A stretch of DNA of 64,000 nucleotides from Paludibacter sp. (lineage in GTDB: Bacteria; Bacteroidota; Bacteroidia; Bacteroidales; Paludibacteraceae): the NCBI GenBank assembly GCA_028692715.1, contig JAQUWU010000001.1, forward strand, positions 62,001 to 126,000. Direction: 5' to 3'. A program made the position numbers and the translations under genes. Under the pieces are notes generated by a model that was not told the origin of the DNA, ran no database searches, and saw nothing but the letters and a program-made list of their open reading frames with translations. This document shows, in pieces, positions 1 to 8,440 of this stretch (position 1 is its first letter; every line of letters starts with the position of its first letter).

Positions 1-1
1 T

Positions 2-1132
2 GCGACTGGAAATGTTACTTTCAGCGGGACATTGAACGATGGGAATCAATCGGTTTCACTTACTCGTACTGGTTCTGGAATTTCTGCCGGATTTAATTTG
101 GTGGGAAATCCATATCCTTCTTACCTAAATGCAATGTCTGCCATCACTGCTGCGAATGATGCAGCCAGTCCAACCACTATTGTTGAACCAACTATTTGGT
201 ACAGAACAAAGGGAACATCTGCATATTACTTTGAAACAATAAACACTACAACCGGAATTGGAACTAATAATAGTAACACGGGAACTGTAACTGGATATAT
301 ACCCCCTATGCAGGCTTTTTGGGTACGCGTGGCTGCTGGACAAACCGATGCAACGTTAAATTTCACAAACAATCTGCGCTCTCACAGTAAAACAGCCATC
401 GAAACCGGAACAGTAGCGACCACACCGTTGAAGGTGTCATCTGTGAATAAAGATATTCAGAAATTATTGAGGTTACGTGTAAGCAATGGAACTACTAATG
501 ATGAAGCTATTGTAGTTTTCAATCCAAATGCAAGTAATGAATTAGACATATACGATTCCAAAAAAAGGAGCAATAACAATGCTGCTATTCCGGAAATCTA
601 TACATATCTAGACAGCACTAAATTAACGATAAATGGTCTGAAATCTATTGAATCAGTAAATGAAATACCATTGGGTTTTACGACCGGACAATCTGGTTCA
701 TTCAGTATCAAAGCATCTAAAGTTACAAATTTCGATGTAGGTACACAGATTATACTGAAGGATAAATTGCTTGGAATAGAACAAGATATAACTAATGGGA
801 CAGACTATGTTTATACATCTGAAGTTGTTTCCACAAATAGTCGTTTTAGCTTAATATTTAAAACGGCAAGTTCAACTACAGCTTTGAATAATACTGAAGG
901 CGATCAAGTAATCTTGATTTACAAGAATGCAAATAACCAGATTTCAGTTAAATGCATAGGAGATATAGAAGATGCTTTTTTATCAATTTACAACGCATTA
1001 GGTCAAAAATTAATGACAAAGGATATTACAAGCACTACTACTGTTATTAGTTCTATTTTTACTTCAGGAGTTTATGTTGTAAATGTAAATAATGCTGGAA
1101 AAAGTGTAACTCGAAAATTAATACTTAACTAA
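2..1132 (+). CDS. T9SS-sorted surface protein, C-terminal part (5' end outside window)
   Basis: The reading frame is open from base 2, so the gene begins upstream and the first in-frame TTG at 32 is not a real start. The visible part ends in a type A T9SS sorting domain: a beta-rich stretch with LSIYNALGQKLM, a SGVYVVNV-like strand and a terminal KLILN. The middle has the NPYPSYLN...AFWVRV pattern seen in the C-terminal third of large Bacteroidota adhesins; the 1778-residue protein at 56813-62149 has the same layout (NPYTTAIDINLL). The likely fate is export across the outer membrane and surface anchoring. Ligand or enzyme domains, if any, lie upstream of the window, so function is unknown. 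Confidence 0.85.
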   Translation, partial: ATGNVTFSGTLNDGNQSVSLTRTGSGISAGFNLVGNPYPSYLNAMSAITAANDAASPTTIVEPTIWYRTKGTSAYYFETINTTTGIGTNNSNTGTVTGYIPPMQAFWVRVAAGQTDATLNFTNNLRSHSKTAIETGTVATTPLKVSSVNKDIQKLLRLRVSNGTTNDEAIVVFNPNASNELDIYDSKKRSNNNAAIPEIYTYLDSTKLTINGLKSIESVNEIPLGFTTGQSGSFSIKASKVTNFDVGTQIILKDKLLGIEQDITNGTDYVYTSEVVSTNSRFSLIFKTASSTTALNNTEGDQVILIYKNANNQISVKCIGDIEDAFLSIYNALGQKLMTKDITSTTTVISSIFTSGVYVVNVNNAGKSVTRKLILN

Positions 1133-1189
1133 AATCTAATTCTCTTCTCTTTGGAGAGAGGGACTTGGAAAATATAATCGAACAAAAAC

Positions 1190-1372
1190 ATGGAAACAAC
1201 TAATAAAAATACTCAAAAACTTACATATAGTCCGCCTCAAATTGAGCGAATTAAACTGGACAATGATATCTCCCTTCAGTTAGAATCTGAGGCACCTCCT
1301 TTAGGTCCGGGTGAATCAATTGGAGCACTAAAGTATAACAATAACGATCCGTTTAAACAACAGCAGGTTTAA
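1190..1372 (+). CDS. small hypothetical protein with YSPPQIERIKLDN motif
   Basis: A 60-residue protein begins 57 bases after the surface protein ends. It has no signal peptide or membrane segment. The layout is a short basic N-terminus, the motif TYSPPQIERIKLDNDISL, then SEAPPLGPGE and a polar tail. Very small proteins with a 'Y-x-P-P/K-I-x-x-I-x-L-D' core recur in Bacteroidota genomes, often beside secreted or surface proteins, and their role is not known to me. The conserved-looking core and its own ATG after a clean gap argue that it is translated. It could be a cytoplasmic partner or regulator of the neighbouring secretion substrates, but this is speculation. Confidence 0.6.
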   Translation: METTNKNTQKLTYSPPQIERIKLDNDISLQLESEAPPLGPGESIGALKYNNNDPFKQQQV

Positions 1373-1491
1373 TTTCTTTTTCTATGATGCTAAAAATAAT
1401 AGTAAAAATATAAACCAGAAATTGACTCAAACTACAATTAACAAGTATATCTCAATTATTTTATTTATAAACAATTAAAAATTAATTTATT

Positions 1492-2277
1492 ATGAAAACA
1501 AAAAACTCTTTTTTTCTTCGAAACAAAATGTCTTTAGTTAAGACAGCAATTTGTTCCTTTATGTTATTAGGCACAATGCTTGTGTCAGCTCAGGGCTATC
1601 CGGCAGCTGATATTACAGACTTAACAGTTCTTGGTCACACAACTCCGTGGTCGGTTCAAACAAATCTTCAGGTAGGAAATAAACTTTTCGAAGATCGTAC
1701 TTATACAGTTGAGTCAGTTAATTCATTCTTCAAAGGTTCAACTTGGATCAGAACTGCAAATGATGCTAAGTCCTATCTAGGAAGTAATCCTTTAGCAACT
1801 TTTGTTGCTAAAAGTGCCATAGTTGTATATATTGGCCATGACCAAGGACTCACTGCCAAACCAGACTGGTTAACATCTACATGGGATGAATGTCCAAGAG
1901 GAGATAATAATGATTTTAATATGATATCGGGTGGAGGTTTAACTACATACTGGTTCTATAAAAAATCATTTTCTGCAGGAAGTACGGTTGAATTAGGAAC
2001 AGATGGAGGTACTAAAAGATCAATGTACATCATAATAGTTAAAACAGGAACTACTGGAATTGAAGATGTAAATTCATTAGAATTTGTTACAATATCCGGA
2101 AAGTCAATTATCAGCACTCAAACAGGAAGTTTTAAAGTTTATAATTTAACAGGAGAATTGTTATTGAGCAAATTAAATGTTAGCAGAGTAGATACAAATC
2201 TTTCTTCAGGTCTTTATATATTACAATTTACAGGAGTAGATGGTATAAGTTCTTCTAAGAAAATAATGATAAAATAA
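1492..2277 (+). CDS. secreted beta-sandwich protein with T9SS sorting domain
   Basis: Signal peptide of about 34 residues ending near VSAQG, preceded by a long basic N-region (KNSFFLRNK). Residues about 40-180 form a single module with VVYIGHDQGLTAKP, a DWLTSTWDE segment and YWFYKKSFSAGSTVELG. This pattern resembles accessory beta-sandwich modules attached to bacterial pectate and other polysaccharide lyases, so a carbohydrate-binding role is plausible, but no catalytic residues can be recognised. The last 70 residues are a T9SS domain (GSFKVYNLTGELL...NLSSGLYILQF...KKIMIK) almost identical in style to those of the three genes that follow, which suggests shared ancestry of the tails. It is probably co-transcribed with them. 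Confidence 0.7.
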   Translation: MKTKNSFFLRNKMSLVKTAICSFMLLGTMLVSAQGYPAADITDLTVLGHTTPWSVQTNLQVGNKLFEDRTYTVESVNSFFKGSTWIRTANDAKSYLGSNPLATFVAKSAIVVYIGHDQGLTAKPDWLTSTWDECPRGDNNDFNMISGGGLTTYWFYKKSFSAGSTVELGTDGGTKRSMYIIIVKTGTTGIEDVNSLEFVTISGKSIISTQTGSFKVYNLTGELLLSKLNVSRVDTNLSSGLYILQFTGVDGISSSKKIMIK

Positions 2278-2317
2278 ATATTAGCTTATTTATAACTTCA
2301 ATTGCACGCCTTACAAA

Positions 2318-3448
2318 ATGCAAAAAAATCTAAAATCAATTAATCACGGGATAAAGAGAATTCTCTTTATCCCAGTGATGTTGTGTTTTTTCGCACTAAA
2401 CACAAATGGTCAGTCACAGAAAGTAATGCACATATCATTTGACGATGTTCATTATGTTTTGCAAAATCTAACGGTAAACAAAAATACTTATCAAAGTATT
2501 TTTGAAAATCCGATGTTGAATAAACTTAAACTATTCCATGATACGTATGGTGCTGTTTTTAGTTTATATTGTTTCGATGAGTTTGAACTGGCGGTGGGTA
2601 ATGTGTGGAGAATAGAAGCATTACCAACAGCTTTTGCTCATGAGTTTGTACAGAATTCTTCGTGGCTAAAGCTTGGATTCCATAGTAGAGGTACTGCAAC
2701 TGGTTCTGCAGAATATAATATTAGTTATTATAATACTTTTACTACAGTGATGCCGGATATTGAAGGCCGTGCAAATTGTTTCGATTTGATTCCAAGATTG
2801 CATGGTTTTGCCGGTTCGCTGGATTTTTGTAAAAGTTTAAAGAATGCAAATCCCGGATTAATCGGATTTCTTAGTGCTGATGACACAAGAGCCAGCTACT
2901 ATTTAAATACAACTCAAAGTAGTTATATTAATTCTAATGATAGCCTGCATGACTTAACAAATGATTTGTATTTCTTTAGGACAGAGAAGAGATTGGAAAG
3001 CGTTTCTAACATCACTACATTTCTTGCCCAATATCTGAATCCTGCGTACGCTAGCCAAGCCAATGTTATGGTCATTTTTACTCATGAAAATCAGCTCTAC
3101 AGCCATTATAGTGGCTTAAATACAACTAATGGAATGCTTACAAAAATTGATGGTTGTATTAAATGGGCTGTGGCTAATAATTATAAATTTGATTATCCGA
3201 TGAATATAATTAAAAAAGCACCTACATCTGTTAATGCAATAGGAATTTCAGATTATATTTCAATTAAGGGAAATACTATTTGTTCTTCTGAAATCGGATC
3301 ATTTAAAGTTTTCAATTTGTCTGGTGCGCTTGTGTTTCAGCAAGAAAACGTTTTGAGCATCGATACCAATCTATCTTCCGGAATATATGCTTTGCAGTTT
3401 ATGGGACTTGATGGAGGTCGTACTTTTAAAAAATTTATTATCAAATAA
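2318..3448 (+). CDS. polysaccharide deacetylase-like secreted protein, paralogue 1 (T9SS)
   Basis: First of three tandem paralogues. A signal peptide (hydrophobic residues about 14-28, cleavage near NGQS) is followed by a NodB-fold-like domain: HISFDD with Asp42 and Asp43, then DTYGAVFSLYCF, LGFHSRG near residue 120 and FTHE near 252. The SFDD, GFH and THE motifs match the metal-binding Asp/His pattern of polysaccharide deacetylases, though the usual HxxxxH spacing is not conserved. The C-terminal 65 residues are a T9SS sorting domain ending FKKFIIK. Expected to act outside the cell or on its surface, perhaps removing acetyl groups from glycans together with the esterases downstream. The deacetylase assignment is by motif only. 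Confidence 0.7.
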   Translation: MQKNLKSINHGIKRILFIPVMLCFFALNTNGQSQKVMHISFDDVHYVLQNLTVNKNTYQSIFENPMLNKLKLFHDTYGAVFSLYCFDEFELAVGNVWRIEALPTAFAHEFVQNSSWLKLGFHSRGTATGSAEYNISYYNTFTTVMPDIEGRANCFDLIPRLHGFAGSLDFCKSLKNANPGLIGFLSADDTRASYYLNTTQSSYINSNDSLHDLTNDLYFFRTEKRLESVSNITTFLAQYLNPAYASQANVMVIFTHENQLYSHYSGLNTTNGMLTKIDGCIKWAVANNYKFDYPMNIIKKAPTSVNAIGISDYISIKGNTICSSEIGSFKVFNLSGALVFQQENVLSIDTNLSSGIYALQFMGLDGGRTFKKFIIK

Positions 3449-3596
3449 ATTTAAATATATTATCGATAACCAAAACTGTGGTCGAACAACAGAAAACCCT
3501 AAATAAGTAAATAAATTCAAAACATTAATTTTAACTCTTAAGATCATGCAATTCAACTCATAGTCCTTAATTTACTAATAATATAAATCTCATATC

Positions 3597-4781
3597 ATGA
3601 AACAATTACTATATATTACAATACGTAAGTACATGAATATTACCTTTGGCTCTAAAGCTGCTGACCGGACAATCAATCTTCGTAAAAAAAGCATAGTTTG
3701 GGCTTCATTAATTTTATTTGTTTTTTCACTAAATGCACAGAATCCACCACAAAAGATAATGCATTTTTCATTTGATGATTCTTATAATTTTTTGATTGAT
3801 TTAAAAGCGAAAAAAAACTCGTATAAAAGTATTTTTGAAAATCCCCTTTTGGGAAAACTAAAGTCTTATCACGACACATATGGAGCTGTTTTTAGCTTGT
3901 ATTGTTTTACATATAGCCCTGGCGCAGCCTGGAATATTGAGCCATTACCTATTGCATTTGCAGAGGAACTGGTAAAAAATTCAGATTGGCTGAAACTTGG
4001 TTTTCATGGTAAAAATAGTGGGTACTCTGCTGCAGATTGGAGAGTTCAATACTACTACGATTTTCAAAAGGTACTTCCTGATATTGAAGGACGTGAGAAA
4101 TGTTTCGATTTAGTTCCAAGATTGTCTTCTTTCGGTGTAAATTCTACTTTGGTGTATTGTGATTCTTTAAGAGATGCAACTCCGGGATTATTAGGTTTCC
4201 TTACAGCAGATGATACTAGAAATAGTTATTATTTAAATACTGATCAAAGCTATTATATTAACCATAATGACAGTTTATACGATGCTGAAAATAAATTGTA
4301 TTTTTTCAGATCAGAATGGAGATTGGAAGGCGTCAAAAGTATGGTCCCATTTCTTGCCCAGTACCTGACTCCTACCTACGCAAATAGATGTAACGTTATG
4401 CCTATTTTTACTCATGAGTATGGCGTCTACAATTCTAAATTAGGCTTGCTAGACAAGGGATTGTTTCAAAAAATAGATACTTGTATAACTTGGGCGATAC
4501 AAAACAATTATAAATTCGACTACCCGATGAATATTGTTAAGAAAAGAATTTCAACTGGAATCAATTCATCCGTGATCAATTCTGATTTTATAATAGTAAG
4601 AGGGAAAACGATTAGTTCAAAAAAAATTGGATCGTTTAACATTTTCAATATGTCTGGTGCGTTAGTGCTACAACAAAAAAACGTTTCAAGCATTAATACC
4701 AATCTATCTTCCGGAATATATGCTTTACAGTTTATTGGAATTGATGGAGGTAGTATGTTTGAAAAAATTATAATAAAGTAA
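3597..4781 (+). CDS. polysaccharide deacetylase-like secreted protein, paralogue 2 (T9SS)
   Basis: Second tandem paralogue, sharing long blocks with its neighbours: HFSFDD (Asp60, Asp61), SIFENPLLGKLKSYHDTYG, LGFHGKN, DIEGREKCFDLVPRL, GFLTADDTRNSYYLN, FTHE and NYKFDYPMNI. The N-terminus is unusual: about 30 mostly polar residues precede the hydrophobic signal core (WASLILFVFSLNAQ), and the same extension occurs in paralogue 3 but not in paralogue 1. The C-terminus is a T9SS domain ending FEKIIIK. The 148-bp gap before the gene holds no other coding sequence. Same inferred role as paralogue 1: a surface or secreted enzyme on glycans. Confidence 0.7.
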   Translation: MKQLLYITIRKYMNITFGSKAADRTINLRKKSIVWASLILFVFSLNAQNPPQKIMHFSFDDSYNFLIDLKAKKNSYKSIFENPLLGKLKSYHDTYGAVFSLYCFTYSPGAAWNIEPLPIAFAEELVKNSDWLKLGFHGKNSGYSAADWRVQYYYDFQKVLPDIEGREKCFDLVPRLSSFGVNSTLVYCDSLRDATPGLLGFLTADDTRNSYYLNTDQSYYINHNDSLYDAENKLYFFRSEWRLEGVKSMVPFLAQYLTPTYANRCNVMPIFTHEYGVYNSKLGLLDKGLFQKIDTCITWAIQNNYKFDYPMNIVKKRISTGINSSVINSDFIIVRGKTISSKKIGSFNIFNMSGALVLQQKNVSSINTNLSSGIYALQFIGIDGGSMFEKIIIK

Positions 4782-4808
4782 ATAATACTCCAAAATCAAT
4801 ATCATATT

Positions 4809-5999
4809 ATGAAACAATTACTACCTATCACAAAACATAAATATACGTATATTACTTTTAACCTCAAAGCGGATAGTTGGACTATCAATCTTTGTAAAAA
4901 ATGTATAGTTTGGCTTTATTTATTCGTCTTTATTTTTTCTTTAAATGCGCAAAATTCAACACAGAAAATAATGCATTTGTCGTTTGACGATTCCTACTAT
5001 TTTATGATGGATTTGACAAAAAAAACAACAAACTACAATAGTATTTTTGAAAACCCATTTTTGCGGAAACTAAAGTCTTTTCACGATACCTATGGAGCTG
5101 TTTTTAGTCTTTATTGCTACACTTATAGCCCTGGCGCTAATTGGTATATATCACCTCTTAAGACAACATATGCGCAAGAATTTATCGATAACTCCTATTG
5201 GTTGAAGCTTGGATTTCACAACAGAAACAGCAAATATGCAACTGAAGATTGGCAAGTTCGATATTATGAAGATTTTCTTTCGGTAATTCCTGAAATGGAA
5301 GGGCGTTCGAAATGTTTTGATCTGGTTCCGAGATTGCATACTTTCGGGTTGAATACTACCTCTGCTTTTCTTGACTCTTTAAAAAACCATGCAGATATTG
5401 GACTTAAAGGTTTTCTCTTTGCTGATGATGGCAGGGTTAGTTATTGTTTGACGAAAGATCAATCTGACTATCTCAAAAAGAACGACTCTTTGTACGATGC
5501 CGCCAGCGAATTATATTATTTTACCACGGAAACCCGATTGGAATCTGTTAAAGATTCTGTTGCATTCCTAGCTCAGTTTTTGACATCGGCTTATGCAAGT
5601 CGGGCTGACATTCTTCCGATTTTTACGCACGAACACATGCTGTCAAATCTTAATGGTACATTGCGTCCCGAAAAGGATTACTTGTTCGGCAGGATGGAAG
5701 CCTGCATTAAATGGGCGATAGCAAACAACTACAAATTCGACTATCCTATGAATCTAATTCCCTACAAAACTCCAACAGGGAATAAATCGTTGAGTGCGGA
5801 TACAGACATTATCTCAGTTAAAGGAAACACAATTTCTACCAAAACAATAGGGAATTTTCAAATTTTCAATACTTCTGGTATCCTTTTATATCGAAAAGAA
5901 AATGTATCAAGTATTAAAGCAAAGTTATCACGTGGAATATATATTGTTAATTTTAAGGGGAATGATGGTATTCATGCCAAAGAAAAGATTGTGATTTAA
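4809..5999 (+). CDS. polysaccharide deacetylase-like secreted protein, paralogue 3 (T9SS)
   Basis: Third tandem paralogue, starting only 27 bases after the second and with the same MKQLL...N-terminal extension and signal core ending FSLNAQ. Conserved positions are HLSFDD (Asp60, Asp61), the DTYGAVFSLYCY block, LGFHNRN, EMEGRSKCFDLVPRL, the ADDGRVSYCL block and FTHEH. It is the most divergent of the three, with differences around the ADD motif and a T9SS tail ending KEKIVI that lacks the last basic residue of the others. Divergence with retention of the metal-type residues suggests specialisation on a different acetylated glycan rather than decay. Confidence 0.68.
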   Translation: MKQLLPITKHKYTYITFNLKADSWTINLCKKCIVWLYLFVFIFSLNAQNSTQKIMHLSFDDSYYFMMDLTKKTTNYNSIFENPFLRKLKSFHDTYGAVFSLYCYTYSPGANWYISPLKTTYAQEFIDNSYWLKLGFHNRNSKYATEDWQVRYYEDFLSVIPEMEGRSKCFDLVPRLHTFGLNTTSAFLDSLKNHADIGLKGFLFADDGRVSYCLTKDQSDYLKKNDSLYDAASELYYFTTETRLESVKDSVAFLAQFLTSAYASRADILPIFTHEHMLSNLNGTLRPEKDYLFGRMEACIKWAIANNYKFDYPMNLIPYKTPTGNKSLSADTDIISVKGNTISTKTIGNFQIFNTSGILLYRKENVSSIKAKLSRGIYIVNFKGNDGIHAKEKIVI

Positions 6000-6069
6000 C
6001 ATATAAAGTCGATCAGTTCTTTATCAGCATTCTTAAAATGTTACTTTACCTAAAATATTATATATCTAA

Positions 6070-8328
6070 ATGATATCCTTTAAAAACAAACTGATTCTGT
6101 TATTTTGTCTATCCCCTTTAATTTCATACGCAATAGGCGGAAGGGATGGCAAAACGAATAACCCATCTTACACAAATTGGGTCGATCCTTTTATAGGTGT
6201 AGAAATTGGGAATACCTTACCAGGTCCACAATTACCCTTTGGACTAGTACGCTTAGGTCCTGATGCTGCACCTCCTAATAATACGACTGGATATCGTTCT
6301 GACAAATCAATACGCGGTTTTAGCCACAACCATTTAAGTGGAACAGGTGGAGGTGCACGTTATGGGAATATCTTGATAATCCCTCAAATAGGAAATTTAA
6401 ATTTGAATCCGGTTCCATCAAAATATAATGAATATGCTAAACCTGGTTTTTATACAGTTACATTACATGACAAAGCTGGAGACGTTCAGTGTGAGCTAAC
6501 TGCTGGCAATAGAGTGGGAATGCATCGATATACTTTTTTTAAATTGAATAACGATGAAACCTTACTGTTAAATTATTCTCAGGAGGATACAATTCATGCC
6601 AATATCTTGCTAGATGCATCTTCTATCATAAATATGGTGGAAGCAGAGCAAACTCAAAATACGGAGGCAGCTGTTTCAATAGTCTCCGATCATCAAATAG
6701 AAGGTTCTGCAGGATTTAAAGGAGGATGGGGAGGTGAAAATCCATATAAAGTTTATTTTGTCGCTACTTTTGACAGACCGTTTTCATCTCACGGAACATG
6801 GAAAAATAATATTATATTTAATAATGTTTCAAATCAAAGTGGAACTAACACTGGTGCATTTGTTGAATTCATTCTCAAGCAAAAAGAACAGGTTCAAGTA
6901 AAGGTTGCAATTTCGTATGTAAGTTTAGAGAATGCGCATAGAAATATGAAAGAAGTTCAGGGATGGGATTTTGCCAAAGTTAGAAATAATGCAGACAAAG
7001 TCTGGAACGACTATCTGAATCTAATAGAGGTCGAAGGTGGTACCCCCGAAATGAAAACCGTATTCTATACGGCTTTATATCATACTTTCTCTATGCCCTC
7101 TTATTTAGGTATCGACGATGAAAATCCAATGTGGAAATCGGGGAAACCGCATTTCTGGGATTTTTACACTTTATGGGATACCTATCGAACTGTTATGCCC
7201 CTTTACACATTAATCAAACCCGAGAAGCAATCTGCCATCATACAGTGCCTGCTTGATATTTATAAGCAAAAAGGATGGATACCCGATGCATGGACCGCTG
7301 GAGATTACGCTTATGTACAGGGAGGGACAAGTGCTGATGTCGTAATTGCCGATGCAGTACTTAAAGGGCTAAAAGGTTTTGATGTTAAGGGAGCGTATGA
7401 AGCCATAAAAAAGAATGCCGATTCGGTGTCTGATAATCCGTATAAATATGGACGCTATCAAGAAGAATATAGCAGATTTGGCTATCTATCCTCAAACATA
7501 AAAAATGGCAGTTCCCGTACCTTGGAATATGCTTACAATGATTTTTGTATAGCTCAGGTTGCAAAAACTCTATGGAAGGAGGATGACTATCATAAATATC
7601 TGAAACAATCCTATAGCTCGCTGAATTTATTCAATCCCGACACAAAATTCTTCTGGTCAAAAGATACAATAGGGAAATGGATACCGGGTTTTTCTCCCAC
7701 TTTCAGAAGACCGGATTATTGGAATGGACCGTATTTTTACGAAGGTACGCCATGGAATTACAGCACCTATTTCCCTCATGACATGAAATTACTTATTTCA
7801 AAACATGGCAGTAACTCAAATTTCATTGTTTTTTTGGATACATTATTTAACGGTAAGCATTATGAAATGGGAAATGAGCCCGGTTTTTTAACTCCTTATC
7901 TTTATCATTATGCAGGAAGACCGGATAAATCATTTAAGCAGGTTCGTGAACTATTAGGCGATTATAAAGTTGGGCGATTGGGATTACCTGGTCAGGATGA
8001 TTCAGGAGCTATGTCTGCATGGTATATCTTCGGTTCAATGGGGTTTTTCCCTGTTGCTGGACAGGATGTATATTTAATAGGTAGTCCATTATTTACAAAA
8101 TCTACTGTGAAACTAGGTTTCGGCAAAACTTTTACAATTATTGCTAAAAACACGAATAATCAAAATTTATATGTGCAATCAGCTAAACTTAATGGTAAAA
8201 AATGGGATAAATGTTGGTTTATACACAAAGATATTATTAACGGTGGTGAACTTGTATTGGAAATGGGAACAATACCATCAGAATGGGGAACGAAGGTACC
8301 ACCGCCATCTATATCTGACTTAAAATAA
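6070..8328 (+). CDS. GH92 family alpha-mannosidase
   Basis: A full-length GH92 enzyme (752 residues, usual range 700-780) with a signal peptide (LILLFCLSPLISYA). The hallmark N-terminal motif is WVDPFIG...GNTLPGPQLPFGLVRLGPD, followed by GFSHNHLSGTG. Around residues 597-605 sits HYEMGNEPG, which carries the general-acid Glu, and around 642 GQDDSGAMSAWYIFGSMGFFPV, with the paired Asp base region. Known GH92 enzymes are Ca-dependent inverting exo-alpha-mannosidases of the periplasm or surface acting on mannans and N-glycans. No T9SS tail is present, so periplasmic localisation is likely. It shares the strand and short spacings of the surrounding secreted enzymes. Confidence 0.95.
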   Translation: MISFKNKLILLFCLSPLISYAIGGRDGKTNNPSYTNWVDPFIGVEIGNTLPGPQLPFGLVRLGPDAAPPNNTTGYRSDKSIRGFSHNHLSGTGGGARYGNILIIPQIGNLNLNPVPSKYNEYAKPGFYTVTLHDKAGDVQCELTAGNRVGMHRYTFFKLNNDETLLLNYSQEDTIHANILLDASSIINMVEAEQTQNTEAAVSIVSDHQIEGSAGFKGGWGGENPYKVYFVATFDRPFSSHGTWKNNIIFNNVSNQSGTNTGAFVEFILKQKEQVQVKVAISYVSLENAHRNMKEVQGWDFAKVRNNADKVWNDYLNLIEVEGGTPEMKTVFYTALYHTFSMPSYLGIDDENPMWKSGKPHFWDFYTLWDTYRTVMPLYTLIKPEKQSAIIQCLLDIYKQKGWIPDAWTAGDYAYVQGGTSADVVIADAVLKGLKGFDVKGAYEAIKKNADSVSDNPYKYGRYQEEYSRFGYLSSNIKNGSSRTLEYAYNDFCIAQVAKTLWKEDDYHKYLKQSYSSLNLFNPDTKFFWSKDTIGKWIPGFSPTFRRPDYWNGPYFYEGTPWNYSTYFPHDMKLLISKHGSNSNFIVFLDTLFNGKHYEMGNEPGFLTPYLYHYAGRPDKSFKQVRELLGDYKVGRLGLPGQDDSGAMSAWYIFGSMGFFPVAGQDVYLIGSPLFTKSTVKLGFGKTFTIIAKNTNNQNLYVQSAKLNGKKWDKCWFIHKDIINGGELVLEMGTIPSEWGTKVPPPSISDLK

Positions 8329-8440
8329 TTTGAAAAATACTAATAAGATTAAAAACAACTAATTAAATTTAAAATATATGAAAAGCTTCAAATCAACATG
8401 GCTGATTTCTAAAACAATTGGCTTCAATAAATTAAAGCAT

